Shown here piece after piece: positions 27,177 through 36,898 of a DNA stretch of 64,000 nucleotides. Origin of the DNA: Cryptosporidium bovis (lineage: Eukaryota > Apicomplexa > Conoidasida > Eucoccidiorida > Cryptosporidiidae). The notes below the pieces were generated by a model, which saw nothing but the letters and a program-made list of their open reading frames with translations, was not told the DNA's origin and did not search any database. Numbering within the stretch: the stretch's first letter is position 1; every line of letters begins with the position of its first letter. The stretch covers positions 248,001 through 312,000 of the forward strand of contig VHIT02000018.1 in NCBI GenBank assembly GCA_009768925.2. Direction: 5' to 3'. A program made the translations under genes and the position numbers.

Positions 27177-29153
27177 ATGGGTAGCAATAATAAATGGTTT
27201 ATTAAAAAAATACTTGGTTTGGGTTATTTTTTGTCTATACTTTTGGTATTTACTAATTTGGTAGGTGTTTACTCGGAGTCATCTAATTTGGCTTATGGAT
27301 CAGAATTTTATGATGATTTTAACACTACAGAAGTCGAATCTTCTGCTTCAAGTCATGAAACTGAAGGAACTCCTCCCCAAAGTGGTAAATCAGAATTAGC
27401 ACCTGAAGATGAGTTGGAACCAGGACACGCATCTCCAGAGGAAAGTACAGTATCGTTAGTTGATGCACAATTTGATGATTCTCAGAGTGTATCTGATCCA
27501 AGTTCCTTGAATTTAAAGGATGGTTTTACGTCGGATTCATACTTTGGGGACCAAGTGGGAGCTTCAAGCTTTGGGGATATATCAATGGAGTCTTCTCAGG
27601 TCCAAACTCAAACGGGACCACTTGAAACTGGATTAGAACCAGTAGTAACTAAATCTTCTGGAATAGAGATGTTGATCACAAGAAGCGCAGAGTTGTCAAT
27701 AATGAATATGTTTCCGCCACTGGAAGATGCAGTTGAATTAACAGTTGATGATTTGAATAGGTATTCATCTGTGGAGCTTAGAGATGAGAAAATAATGCAA
27801 GATGAAATATCTGAGTCAGTTGAATACTACAAAGTAGCGATTCCTGCCTTTAATGATTACATTGGAAGTTTGGGTACGAGCGACCCGAGAGTTGAAATAG
27901 GAGTAAAATCAAATTTCGAGTTATTTGTAAATGAATACCAACCGAGATTTGAGCGTATATTTATGTTCTTGAAATCAAATTTGGGAAATTTGAGCAATGA
28001 AGATAGAATTAAAGTAACAATAGCACTGTTTTCATCGGTTACATTTAATGAATGTAAAAAAGCACTTAAAAACATCAATATAACAAACTTAGACTTGGAG
28101 ATATGCACATTGATATCAAGAGAGGACATTTTGACGATACAACCTGAAGATTTACCTAAGAATGTGCTAAAGGAGAAGGACGAAATATATCAACTTAGGG
28201 GAATATTGCTGTCATTACCCTTCCCATTATTTACAAATGCATCAGACTTAAAGTGGAGACATAGTAAGAATCATCTTGGTATATATCAAGCATATAGTGG
28301 CGGAGCCATAGACGGTTTTGCTCACTTTGATTTTCTTTCTAAAAAACTTCACGACATGATCACATTCTTGTATTCACCAGTTTTTCAGTTTTGGGACGAT
28401 ACTAGAATAGAACTTTATCATGGAATTAAAAGTCTTAAAGGAGTCCTTGTCGGTGATAATTCGAGAAATGTTAGAAAATTAATGTCCAAACTAGCTTCGT
28501 TTTATGTTAATTGGTTTTCTGGGGGCAATAAAGTCAAAAAACCATGTAGTCGGGAATTTTACGAAGTTTTGACTGTTTTGCATCCTGTTTACGAGGGTAT
28601 TAAGGAAATTAGACTAATACTTCTGCAAATAAGGGACGGATTTGACAGTGGCTCCCTAAATGAACGCGATTTTGATGGAATCATTACCAGAGAATTGCTT
28701 CAGAGGCAAAATGTGATAGTCGAAAGAAGAGTAATCACAAATTCAATATCACAAATGTTTATTAGTATTTACAATGGCTTTAAAAATGGTCATATTCATA
28801 AACTTAGAAGAGAGGTATTGAGAATACTGGCAATCTTAGAGGAAATAGATTTTAATTCCAGCGTTGTTGTTGAATTACAGAATTCGTTGAGGAAATGTGC
28901 TAAATCTGGAAATACTAATGATTACTTTAAGAGTGAATTGCATTCAACCAAGAGAGTATTTTATAAGTTAGTTAAAATGGCAAGGCAAGTTAAACCCGAA
29001 TTTCCATATCCTTCTCCTTCAAGCACGTTGTATATTAAGGGAGTCAAATTTGGTCTTAAGAACCTATTTAGAAAGCACTCAGCCAGAATTAAACATGGTT
29101 ACTATCACGAAATTAATCCATTTGGCAGAAATAAATCATCGAAAAAGAAATAA
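27177..29153 (+). CDS. Secreted protein, 658 aa, unknown
   Basis: Signal peptide about 1-33 (a basic start, then YFLSILLVFTNLVGVYS). A Glu/Ser/Pro-rich acidic region follows (about 35-165), then a long helical domain (about 170-620) and a strongly basic C-terminal tail ending KSSKKK. The order of signal peptide, acidic low-complexity region and helical domain is the same as in the 919-aa protein about 7 kb upstream. Both have a hydrophobic ALxS segment followed by EICTLI or SICEIL. This suggests, but does not prove, common descent. The basic tail is not a K(D/E)EL retention signal. No known domain; export or storage in a secretory organelle is an inference. Confidence 0.8.
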   Translation: MGSNNKWFIKKILGLGYFLSILLVFTNLVGVYSESSNLAYGSEFYDDFNTTEVESSASSHETEGTPPQSGKSELAPEDELEPGHASPEESTVSLVDAQFDDSQSVSDPSSLNLKDGFTSDSYFGDQVGASSFGDISMESSQVQTQTGPLETGLEPVVTKSSGIEMLITRSAELSIMNMFPPLEDAVELTVDDLNRYSSVELRDEKIMQDEISESVEYYKVAIPAFNDYIGSLGTSDPRVEIGVKSNFELFVNEYQPRFERIFMFLKSNLGNLSNEDRIKVTIALFSSVTFNECKKALKNINITNLDLEICTLISREDILTIQPEDLPKNVLKEKDEIYQLRGILLSLPFPLFTNASDLKWRHSKNHLGIYQAYSGGAIDGFAHFDFLSKKLHDMITFLYSPVFQFWDDTRIELYHGIKSLKGVLVGDNSRNVRKLMSKLASFYVNWFSGGNKVKKPCSREFYEVLTVLHPVYEGIKEIRLILLQIRDGFDSGSLNERDFDGIITRELLQRQNVIVERRVITNSISQMFISIYNGFKNGHIHKLRREVLRILAILEEIDFNSSVVVELQNSLRKCAKSGNTNDYFKSELHSTKRVFYKLVKMARQVKPEFPYPSPSSTLYIKGVKFGLKNLFRKHSARIKHGYYHEINPFGRNKSSKKK

Positions 29154-29814
29154 ATAGTATGTAGTCTAATTTTAACTATATTAGTAAAAACAGTGGTTAT
29201 TATCTAAGTTGGTTATGTAACCAAAATAATCGCTGATTAGCTAACTATTTTCCTTAAAGACGAATAATACGCTCAAGTTATACTTATTCTGGAATTTATT
29301 GAAATTATAAATAAATTCTATATATTGATGGTATTGACCTAAATATACAAACTGTATTAGGCCCAATTTTTCTAATAGTAAGTATGTTTAGTTGTATATT
29401 TATTACTTGGAGGACTTATTTGTGAAGTAATACAATAAGTTTACTATCTATTATGTTTAAAAGAAAGGTATTATTATCAGAGTTTTATAGTGATCCAGTA
29501 AAATAACTTTATTCATCACAAATACCAAATTGTGAGTAGTCTTGTTATTCAAAACGTATTATACTAGAGTATATCATAAATAATGATCTGAATTTTGCGA
29601 AAAGATTTTTAATAAGGAATAGTACACTTGGGGGCAAATACCTTGTTGATAATAATACTTCTTTCCATCTCGTTTTTTGTCTTTGAATTCAACTGAACTT
29701 GTTAAATGTGAGTTAGAATGACTGAAGATGAAATTCAATACAACACCGTTATATGTATGACTCTACCCTTTTGTGGTGTTAGATGAGGTCGAGGTTGATA
29801 CGGGTCATTTATAT
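29154..29814. other. Convergent 3' intergenic region
   Basis: About 660 AT-rich bases between two genes that end toward each other. It holds a 16-base inverted repeat (29209-29224) and no gene. Confidence 0.5.
29209..29224. repeat. Inverted repeat TTGGTTA/TAACCAA
   Basis: Perfect 7-base arms around a two-base centre, 56 bases after the stop at 29153. It could be a 3'-end or protein-binding element; no T-run follows. Confidence 0.6.
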
Positions 29815-32800
29815 TTAGAAACTGAGGTCCATCAATATGCTTCCAACAATTATGCCTGCATTATAGAACTCCTTTACCACCTCCTTTTTAAACATATTTG
29901 AATATATGTATGACTTGCCGGATATATTATTATATGTAGTTGATATTGAATCTGGAACTTCAAAAAACCAATCTGGAATCAATGGACACATTAATCTTTT
30001 AATTTTACTTTCATTTTTAAAGTTAAGATTACAGTCATTGAAGTAGATGATGTTCCACCATATAACTGTAATCATAAACAATCTCCATTTGAAACACCTG
30101 TTGCAAGAATTTATATATAACGAAATAAAGCAGTCATCTATACATAAATTGTCAATACTTTTTACTATTTGACTTAAATCAAAATTGATCAATTTATTAT
30201 TTTTATTGTTTCCAAGTAAAGTTAATATTGATTGATTTGGTGAGTTATTTTCTTTTCTAACATTATTTACAGAAGGTTGCCTTCTTTTTACTTTATTGCC
30301 ATTATTGTATTCACTTTGTTCATTGTTATTAATACTCGTTCTTTTATTACTTAGTCGGTCTTTGTTGGATTGCTTTGTATTTATAATAATATCAAATAAT
30401 TTAAATAATAATGATGTAACATTTAATGAAAATAATGACATATCTACATTTTTTCTGTATAAATAATTTGTTATTATTGAAATTCCATATATAAATAGTT
30501 TCGACTCTATTCCCACGTTTAAAGACACACTAAATGAAATAATTTCCCTTTCTTTTATTAAAACCTTACTAGATAGTTTCCTGCCAACAGTTTTCTTATT
30601 AATAACTTTCAAATTATTAAAATTTATATTGTAAACAGTATTTTTCTTTCCCGATAATGTGTAACAATCTTGATCCTTTTTATTTATATGTAAATTAACA
30701 TATGTTGAATTTTTATTAATAGTATTGTTGTTAATACCAATCCTCAATATGCTATGGTTATTAATTTCATTGGACCTATCATATTCAATAAATTCGGCGG
30801 AGTTAACTGATATTACATCAAAAATTTCTATATCACTCATTTTAACAAGTTCTAATTCACTTGAAAAAACTAATTTATCTATATTTTCACCGGGATTATT
30901 TTTCGTTTCTAATTTATACAGGCTAATTAAAAATCTATTATTATTGCTTGTCTTTTCTCTAAATGTTATTTTTGATATGAATACAAATATTTTAAAGGTG
31001 GGATGTCTTATTATAAAATCAACTCTCAGATAGTTTAATATACAATCTCCGTATTTTACCATTATATTACCATTATTAATTTCACTATTATTGTCATAAT
31101 GTATAAATAATAGATTAATTCTTGTATAAAAAGTGTTTTTACATTTATTTATTGTAGTTTGAAAAAATCCACTTTTACCATCAAATGGAAATATTTTGTA
31201 TGGTAATTCACTTCCTGGTTCGCAGCTACAATAGTAGTTTATTTTCCCTATTAAACCACCATTCGCATTAAGTAGTATTAATTTTGATATATACTCACTA
31301 TTTTCACTATTTTTTGTATTATTATCTAACTCGAATAAACTTTTTTTAATTGTATTGAGTAATATCACCTTGCTTTCCTTTAAATAAATCATCTTGTCAA
31401 ATTCTTCCAAGCCATAATCTAACTCAACGTTTTTTTCGTAATTGTTTGATCTATGGCTATTTAAATTGACAAAATGTAACATTTTTGTAATGCCATTAAT
31501 GTAAAATCCATTATTATTCGCATCATTAACGATTGGTGAATAAATTGAAAATTCTGGTACTGATATTTTTTTCATATTTGCATGAAGTATTACACCCAAA
31601 TATTCTAATGCCTCCATGAAAATATTACACAGTGTGGAACAAATGATAATATTTATTTTTCTAATACCAGATGTTTCTATGCTTTCGCTCACATTTGACA
31701 ATATTCTCCAATCAAATTTTTCACTTTCACAGTTTAAATTAACAAAGTCGTTTATATACATAACTTTTTTAGCTTCTATACTTGTCTCCTCAAATATGTA
31801 AACCAATACTTTATTAATATCATATATATATGTATTACCTTCATTGTTTATTATGTATATATTATCATCCATTTTTTTTCCTATTTTTATTGACGTAACC
31901 AAAGGATTACAGTACTTGTTATTGCCCAATCTTAGCACCTTGTATTTTTTTTTTCCATTTGAAATAAATATACAGTAAACATTATTTTCGGAACTTCCAA
32001 TTAAAGATAATGTACCATATTCTGAATTGAATAATACCAATTTTGAATCAAAGCATGTTATTATATTAATAAACCTTACATCCATCATATTTATTACCTC
32101 TATCTTACCTTCAAGGTTTATTTTAAGCCTAATTACGTCCATTTCTTGAGTTATTAACATCAAAGTTAATTCATCTATTGCGGAGACGAACATCAACTCA
32201 TCTAAAAATTCATCTATTCTCCAAATGTATTCGCTCCTAATCGATAATGAATTATCCATATAATCACAATTTTGATCCTCTTTTTTAGTTAAAAACAACA
32301 TTTCTGACAATATTATCCCTTTATTTGTTACACTCAAGTACATATTATTACCAATTGATAAAATATCAAGTGTAATTAACATCGAAGATGTATTGTCACA
32401 AGAAATATTCAAATCAGTTATATTTTTAGCGTAATATTTGGTAGTATTATTATTATAACTACATTTTATTATAAAGTCAATTTCACAATATCCTATAGGT
32501 TTAATATAGAATAATAAGAAACTATTTTCGCTTAACGCAAAAGATATTATATTGTCAATACCTTGTTTCTTAATATTGAAATTGTGCAAGTATTCGATTT
32601 TCAGTGAATTCATTTCGAATATTTTTAGCAGTGTGTAATCCATCCATCCATATTTACTGTCATTTAATTCAAGCATAGTCCATTTTTTTTTTTTAGCTAG
32701 AAGTACTACTTTATTATCATCCATTATTATACTGTTTTTAATGTCCACTAACTCGTTTTTATTTGATACAGAAATGTCATTTATATGTTGCTCTTGCAGT

Positions 32801-34437
32801 TTTATTCTTTTTATTCCTCCTACAGAAGATGATATTAAATATTCTCTATTCAACATATGATCGTTAATAGAACATTTATTTATTGCAATTATATCTGGAA
32901 AGTCATCCGTCATTTTGATTGAGTTGAAGTCGCTTATTTCAGTTTTGAATATTTTATCATCTTTAAAATACACACTTAACTCCAAAACAATAGAATTGTC
33001 AAATAGAAACAGGGCTTTTAGCAATTCATTATTACTCTCGTAAAAATAATCTACTAACAAAATCCTATTACCACAACTTAAATTCATATTAATTTGAACA
33101 TATTTAACCTCTAATTCACCTTCTTTATACTCATATCCAGATTCACGTTCAAATTCACATTCTAGCCTCTCCTCTAATTTAAATCCCCTATTTTCGTATA
33201 TACTTTTGTATAATTTATTCTTAAAGTCGTTTTCAACACCATTTAATTCATCGATTTTCGGAGATAAATTGCCAAATATAATTATTATTTGATTATAAAA
33301 ATAATCATATATTAATATTAGTTTCTTATTTAAATAGTTTTCGTGCCCATATTCACCTAATACCGGTTGATTATTTGCATGACTTTGCATGTGGAAAACA
33401 TGCAAGCTATTATTGCATAGTTGTGATTTATTATTGCCATGAATACTGAATTGGTTACTTAAACTAAACTCGCTTCTACCAATGGTTAGATTCGGATTTT
33501 CAAGCTCAAATTTGATACTTTTCATTATTGGCTTGATATTATTATCTTGAATAAAGAAATATGGATTATCATTTAAAATTTTATTATTAGAGAGAGTACC
33601 ATGCCAATCCGGGATTATAATTTGAAAATGAGGAACAAAGGTATCAAGCTTTTTCAGTAATAAAAATAACAAGGTTTTGCTTTTAAGTTTGTCTCCAATT
33701 AATACCAAATTACTTAATTTATATTCTGACTGATTAATGTATATTAAGTTGCGAGAACAAAGTTTAAGCTCGATACTTTCAATATATTCTTTCCCAGAAA
33801 ACATTATTTTTGGGCTTATGAATATTACATTAGACATGTTTAGTGATATAACTATGAATCCAGTGAAGTAATCAAACGAAAAAATAATATTATCACTATT
33901 AACAGTAGTGTTTTCTGAATATTTATTGCTAATATTCAAATTGCAGGTATAAGTTTCGAGAAGATTAATAGTTGAATCTATTTGTATTACGAACCTCTCA
34001 GTAAAAAGTAACTCATTTGTGTTGAATGGGTTATCCGTATTTCCAATTTTGCAACTCTGACAGTTATTACAGTGTGGAACGGAAATTTTTTTCACAGAAA
34101 GAAGAACCAATCTATAACTTGAATCTAGAAGAATAATAAAGTCCATATTGCTTTCAATAATACTATATTTCCATAATCCTATGCAATTGTAATCCAATTT
34201 AAATTTTAAAAATGCTTCATCACAAATATTTAGTTTATCAATATATTCAGCACTGCCAAATAAACCATCTTTTAGGACATATTCCCCATTGTATAAATAA
34301 ATCTCTCCACTATTCAATAGCAAAATATCACTGTTTTCACTCTTGTTACATGGAAAAAACCTTCCAGTAATAACTTTTTCTATATTATAGCCTAATTTGA
34401 ATTCCTTATTCAGTAACATCTTAAGCACGTATGGCAT
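29815..34437 (-). CDS. DDB1/CPSF160/SF3B3-like beta-propeller protein
   Basis: 1540 residues, AT-rich and rich in Asn, Ile and Lys, with alternating beta-like segments throughout and no signal peptide. The N-terminus matches the start of the MMS1_N family in order. ITGRFFP is followed by DILLLNSGEIYLYN, then MDFIILLDSSYRLVLLS, then FSFDYFTGFIVISL (compare the DDB1 pattern VTGHF, LLIAKNTRLEIY, LLFILTAKYNACIL). This family includes DDB1 (ubiquitin ligase adaptor), CPSF160 (mRNA 3' processing) and SF3B3 (splicing). Divergence is too high to choose among them by eye. SF3B3 is usually well conserved, which makes it the least likely. The last about 110 residues are helical (WRLFMITVIWWNIIYF). The start is ATG 34437; a second Met is at residue 7. 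Confidence 0.4.
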   Translation of the reverse strand: MPYVLKMLLNKEFKLGYNIEKVITGRFFPCNKSENSDILLLNSGEIYLYNGEYVLKDGLFGSAEYIDKLNICDEAFLKFKLDYNCIGLWKYSIIESNMDFIILLDSSYRLVLLSVKKISVPHCNNCQSCKIGNTDNPFNTNELLFTERFVIQIDSTINLLETYTCNLNISNKYSENTTVNSDNIIFSFDYFTGFIVISLNMSNVIFISPKIMFSGKEYIESIELKLCSRNLIYINQSEYKLSNLVLIGDKLKSKTLLFLLLKKLDTFVPHFQIIIPDWHGTLSNNKILNDNPYFFIQDNNIKPIMKSIKFELENPNLTIGRSEFSLSNQFSIHGNNKSQLCNNSLHVFHMQSHANNQPVLGEYGHENYLNKKLILIYDYFYNQIIIIFGNLSPKIDELNGVENDFKNKLYKSIYENRGFKLEERLECEFERESGYEYKEGELEVKYVQINMNLSCGNRILLVDYFYESNNELLKALFLFDNSIVLELSVYFKDDKIFKTEISDFNSIKMTDDFPDIIAINKCSINDHMLNREYLISSSVGGIKRIKLQEQHINDISVSNKNELVDIKNSIIMDDNKVVLLAKKKKWTMLELNDSKYGWMDYTLLKIFEMNSLKIEYLHNFNIKKQGIDNIISFALSENSFLLFYIKPIGYCEIDFIIKCSYNNNTTKYYAKNITDLNISCDNTSSMLITLDILSIGNNMYLSVTNKGIILSEMLFLTKKEDQNCDYMDNSLSIRSEYIWRIDEFLDELMFVSAIDELTLMLITQEMDVIRLKINLEGKIEVINMMDVRFINIITCFDSKLVLFNSEYGTLSLIGSSENNVYCIFISNGKKKYKVLRLGNNKYCNPLVTSIKIGKKMDDNIYIINNEGNTYIYDINKVLVYIFEETSIEAKKVMYINDFVNLNCESEKFDWRILSNVSESIETSGIRKINIIICSTLCNIFMEALEYLGVILHANMKKISVPEFSIYSPIVNDANNNGFYINGITKMLHFVNLNSHRSNNYEKNVELDYGLEEFDKMIYLKESKVILLNTIKKSLFELDNNTKNSENSEYISKLILLNANGGLIGKINYYCSCEPGSELPYKIFPFDGKSGFFQTTINKCKNTFYTRINLLFIHYDNNSEINNGNIMVKYGDCILNYLRVDFIIRHPTFKIFVFISKITFREKTSNNNRFLISLYKLETKNNPGENIDKLVFSSELELVKMSDIEIFDVISVNSAEFIEYDRSNEINNHSILRIGINNNTINKNSTYVNLHINKKDQDCYTLSGKKNTVYNINFNNLKVINKKTVGRKLSSKVLIKEREIISFSVSLNVGIESKLFIYGISIITNYLYRKNVDMSLFSLNVTSLLFKLFDIIINTKQSNKDRLSNKRTSINNNEQSEYNNGNKVKRRQPSVNNVRKENNSPNQSILTLLGNNKNNKLINFDLSQIVKSIDNLCIDDCFISLYINSCNRCFKWRLFMITVIWWNIIYFNDCNLNFKNESKIKRLMCPLIPDWFFEVPDSISTTYNNISGKSYIYSNMFKKEVVKEFYNAGIIVGSILMDLSF

Positions 34438-34882
34438 TAATCATGCAGCACACTTTTCTAAAAAAAATGTATACACAAAGGTTCACTCATATACAATATT
34501 TTTGCCTATTTATTCAAGTTATCAAACATTTTGTTTTTAGAATTATCTCACTAATTAATGTTTCCCACTTTTCATACAATTTTGACTTGTATTTACCGGT
34601 AGGTTATTTGGCGCCAACCAATTATTTGAGAAAATGTTGAAAAAGGCATTTTATTGGAGAAATAATACCTTCGGGTGAATATTGAATAAATAATAATTGA
34701 GCAATCTGTAGTGAATTTCAGCAGACTGTTTTCTGAGTAAACTTGTTCAAATTTCGATTTTTAATACACATTAACAGTTGCTAGATGTATCTCTGTCTTT
34801 ATTGCAACAAGAAAGGATATATTTGATTACATATCTTCAATTAATATATAGTATTAGTTTTGGTATAGCTAGGTAAGAGAAT
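34438..34882. promoter_or_regulatory. Divergent promoter region
   Basis: 445 bases between two divergent genes, so it must hold both promoters. A 10-base palindromic E2F-like site lies at 34608-34617. Confidence 0.5.
34608..34617. promoter_or_regulatory. Palindromic E2F-like site TTGGCGCCAA
   Basis: A perfect palindrome near the middle of the divergent promoter, 171 bp from one ATG and 266 bp from the other. It matches the GGCGCC E2F/DP core. Confidence 0.5.
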
Positions 34883-35122
34883 ATGGGGAAAGGTGGAAAT
34901 GCCTGCAAGAGAAACCAATGTAGAGAAAGGAAAGTAGCTGCTGGCTCGAAAGAAGGAAAGTCTCAACTCAAAGTAAACGCGGAAGCCATGAGTTTAAAGT
35001 GTCAAATTTGCTTGCAGCCATTCATGAAGGTACAAACTGGCCCACTGTTGAAACAACATTGGGAAGCGAAACATCCGAAAAAGACATTTCATGAATGTTT
35101 TCCAGAAATTCAATTAGAGTAA
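34883..35122 (+). CDS. ZNF706/At2g23090-type zinc finger protein
   Basis: A 79-residue protein. The N-terminal third is Lys/Arg/Gln/Gly-rich (MGKGGNACKRNQCRERK), like the 4F5/SERF-type start of this family. It is followed by a single C2H2-like finger with Cys40, Cys43, His59 and His64, in the contexts CQICLQPF and LLKQHWEAKHPKKTF. Length, order and the WEAKHPK ending match the ZNF706 / At2g23090 small zinc-finger family, whose molecular role is poorly defined (a translation or nucleic-acid link is proposed). The next gene on the opposite strand ends only 46 bases downstream. Confidence 0.85.
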   Translation: MGKGGNACKRNQCRERKVAAGSKEGKSQLKVNAEAMSLKCQICLQPFMKVQTGPLLKQHWEAKHPKKTFHECFPEIQLE

Positions 35123-35168
35123 ATAGCAATAATAAACTAACATTATATTTCGAAAGATAATACTTTAA

Positions 35169-36377
35169 CTATATAAACTCAAAACTAAGCATATTAGTTA
35201 TTTGATGGTTTGTTGGGTGTATTTTATTATATATTTCTTTATTCTCTGTTGGAGTTATGAGATGGTTATCAAGGCAAAGTTGTCCGAGAAGGAATACAAG
35301 AGTTGGTGTAATCTTCCATTTTCTTAAATATGAAACAATGACAGCGGAAATAGATACGATTTCATTTGTAATATTTGTAGAGACGATGATTAGTGGGAAT
35401 ATTTCTTTGTAATTGCAAACCATTTCTAGCTCTTTAAGAGCATTTATAGTTTCTTCTAGTAACGGTATTTCTGTGATTTGCTTATTGTTGGTATCACGAC
35501 CTTTTTTGTTTTCTAAGCCATATTCATTTTTTTTTATATGAATTAATTTTATATTACTATCGTTTCCATTGTCTTCTATTTTGTTTGGTGTCAAATCAAA
35601 CACGGTTTTTATGTTCAGTGCTTTTAGAATATGTGGATGACAACCCTGTATAACATTTGCCAGATATATTTTAAAGTCTTGACCCCAACTAACTATAATG
35701 GGATATTCCATTGAAGCTATTATTCTGCTCTTGAGGCAATCAGGTATATCTTTCATGGACTTATATTTTGAGATTGATATAGATTCAATATCCTCTGGTT
35801 CACTTATAGGACAACATAAAAATGGGAATTCATAATAGAAATCTCTGAATCCACCTTTTAAAATATATATATTTTTTACAAATTTAATAGATTTTTTAAA
35901 ATAATATTTAACTTTGTTTTGAAATTTATTATTAGACAAATCTATACCTTTTTCTGCATCTGTTTTAGTATTCTCTTGTTCCTCTTGTTCTAAAAGATCA
36001 CCGTTTTCATCGTATAAAATTATGTTCTTTCTTTCATTTTGAATTGTGATATCATTATATAACGCATCAAAGGCACTTATTACTTTCTCAAATGAATTGT
36101 TACAATCAATGGAATTATTTATCATTATTCCGGATCTTGATATTTCACTTTTTTCCCTCAGATCAAAAATTAATACTGACTCTTTTTCTATTAATTTCCT
36201 TACGTCCTTTTCACCCAAGTCTTTCAAGTCTTTTTTTAACAGTAGCTGGTAAGCATTGTATAACTTCTTACTTGAGATTTTTTTGCACTTTAGTAATTCT
36301 CCTTTTTTCAACAATTCTTTTATTTTCCTATTCTCATTTAATATATTCCCATATTCTATTGCATCATATTCAGACAT
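35169..36377 (-). CDS. Rhodanese-DUSP pseudophosphatase, STYXL1-like
   Basis: 402 residues. An N-terminal helical part (1-60) is followed by a rhodanese/CH2 domain (about 62-190) with the signatures VLIFDLRE, NIILYDENGD and ILKGGFRDFYYEFPFLC, the pattern seen in MAP-kinase phosphatases. A DUSP-like domain follows (about 225-385), with the opening IYLANVIQGCHPHILKALNI and a helix SISAVIVSYLRKW. The phosphatase loop, normally HCxxGxxRS, reads STNITNEIVS at 333-342. His, the catalytic Cys, Gly and Arg are all replaced, so no phosphatase activity is expected. The rhodanese Cys position is Asp (ILYD), also inactive. The likely role is as a binding module for a kinase or phosphoprotein, as for MK-STYX. 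Confidence 0.65.
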   Translation of the reverse strand: MSEYDAIEYGNILNENRKIKELLKKGELLKCKKISSKKLYNAYQLLLKKDLKDLGEKDVRKLIEKESVLIFDLREKSEISRSGIMINNSIDCNNSFEKVISAFDALYNDITIQNERKNIILYDENGDLLEQEEQENTKTDAEKGIDLSNNKFQNKVKYYFKKSIKFVKNIYILKGGFRDFYYEFPFLCCPISEPEDIESISISKYKSMKDIPDCLKSRIIASMEYPIIVSWGQDFKIYLANVIQGCHPHILKALNIKTVFDLTPNKIEDNGNDSNIKLIHIKKNEYGLENKKGRDTNNKQITEIPLLEETINALKELEMVCNYKEIFPLIIVSTNITNEIVSISAVIVSYLRKWKITPTLVFLLGQLCLDNHLITPTENKEIYNKIHPTNHQITNMLSFEFI

Positions 36378-36898
36378 TTTTTTCCTATAACTTATTTCAA
36401 ATCAAGTGGATATAAATAAAATGATATTTAGTGTTCATGAAAACAGTTTAAAACATTAATGCTTTCATTTGTAAAATAATTTTCCTTAATTTGAGACGAG
36501 ACATTAATTATTATATTGCATGCACTAAATAATGACGGCCATTGGATTTCAGCAGGGTTAAAAGATAGTTTTGTGGAAATAATCATTTGAAATAAAAATT
36601 TCGGACAATATATTGTGATTATCAGTAAACTCATTGTTGGAAAGTGGGTAAATTAGTACATTCGTATAAAAATACATGAAATATATATATAGTGTAGACT
36701 AGTAGATATAAACGAGAATTTCAAGTACTTTTCAAATAAATCCTAATTATCAATTTAGAGAGTACAAATACAAATAAAATTATTGATAAAAAAGATGATA
36801 AATCAATAATTGAATAACAAACTAACATACTGAACTCTGACCTGACTGTAAGAGCAACACTGACATTAATTCAGAATAATACTTTTGTATAACTTAAG
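36378..36898. other. Intergenic between two minus-strand genes
   Basis: About 520 AT-rich bases with TTGCATGCA at 36515-36523. No gene seen. It contains the promoter of the pseudophosphatase gene. Confidence 0.45.
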
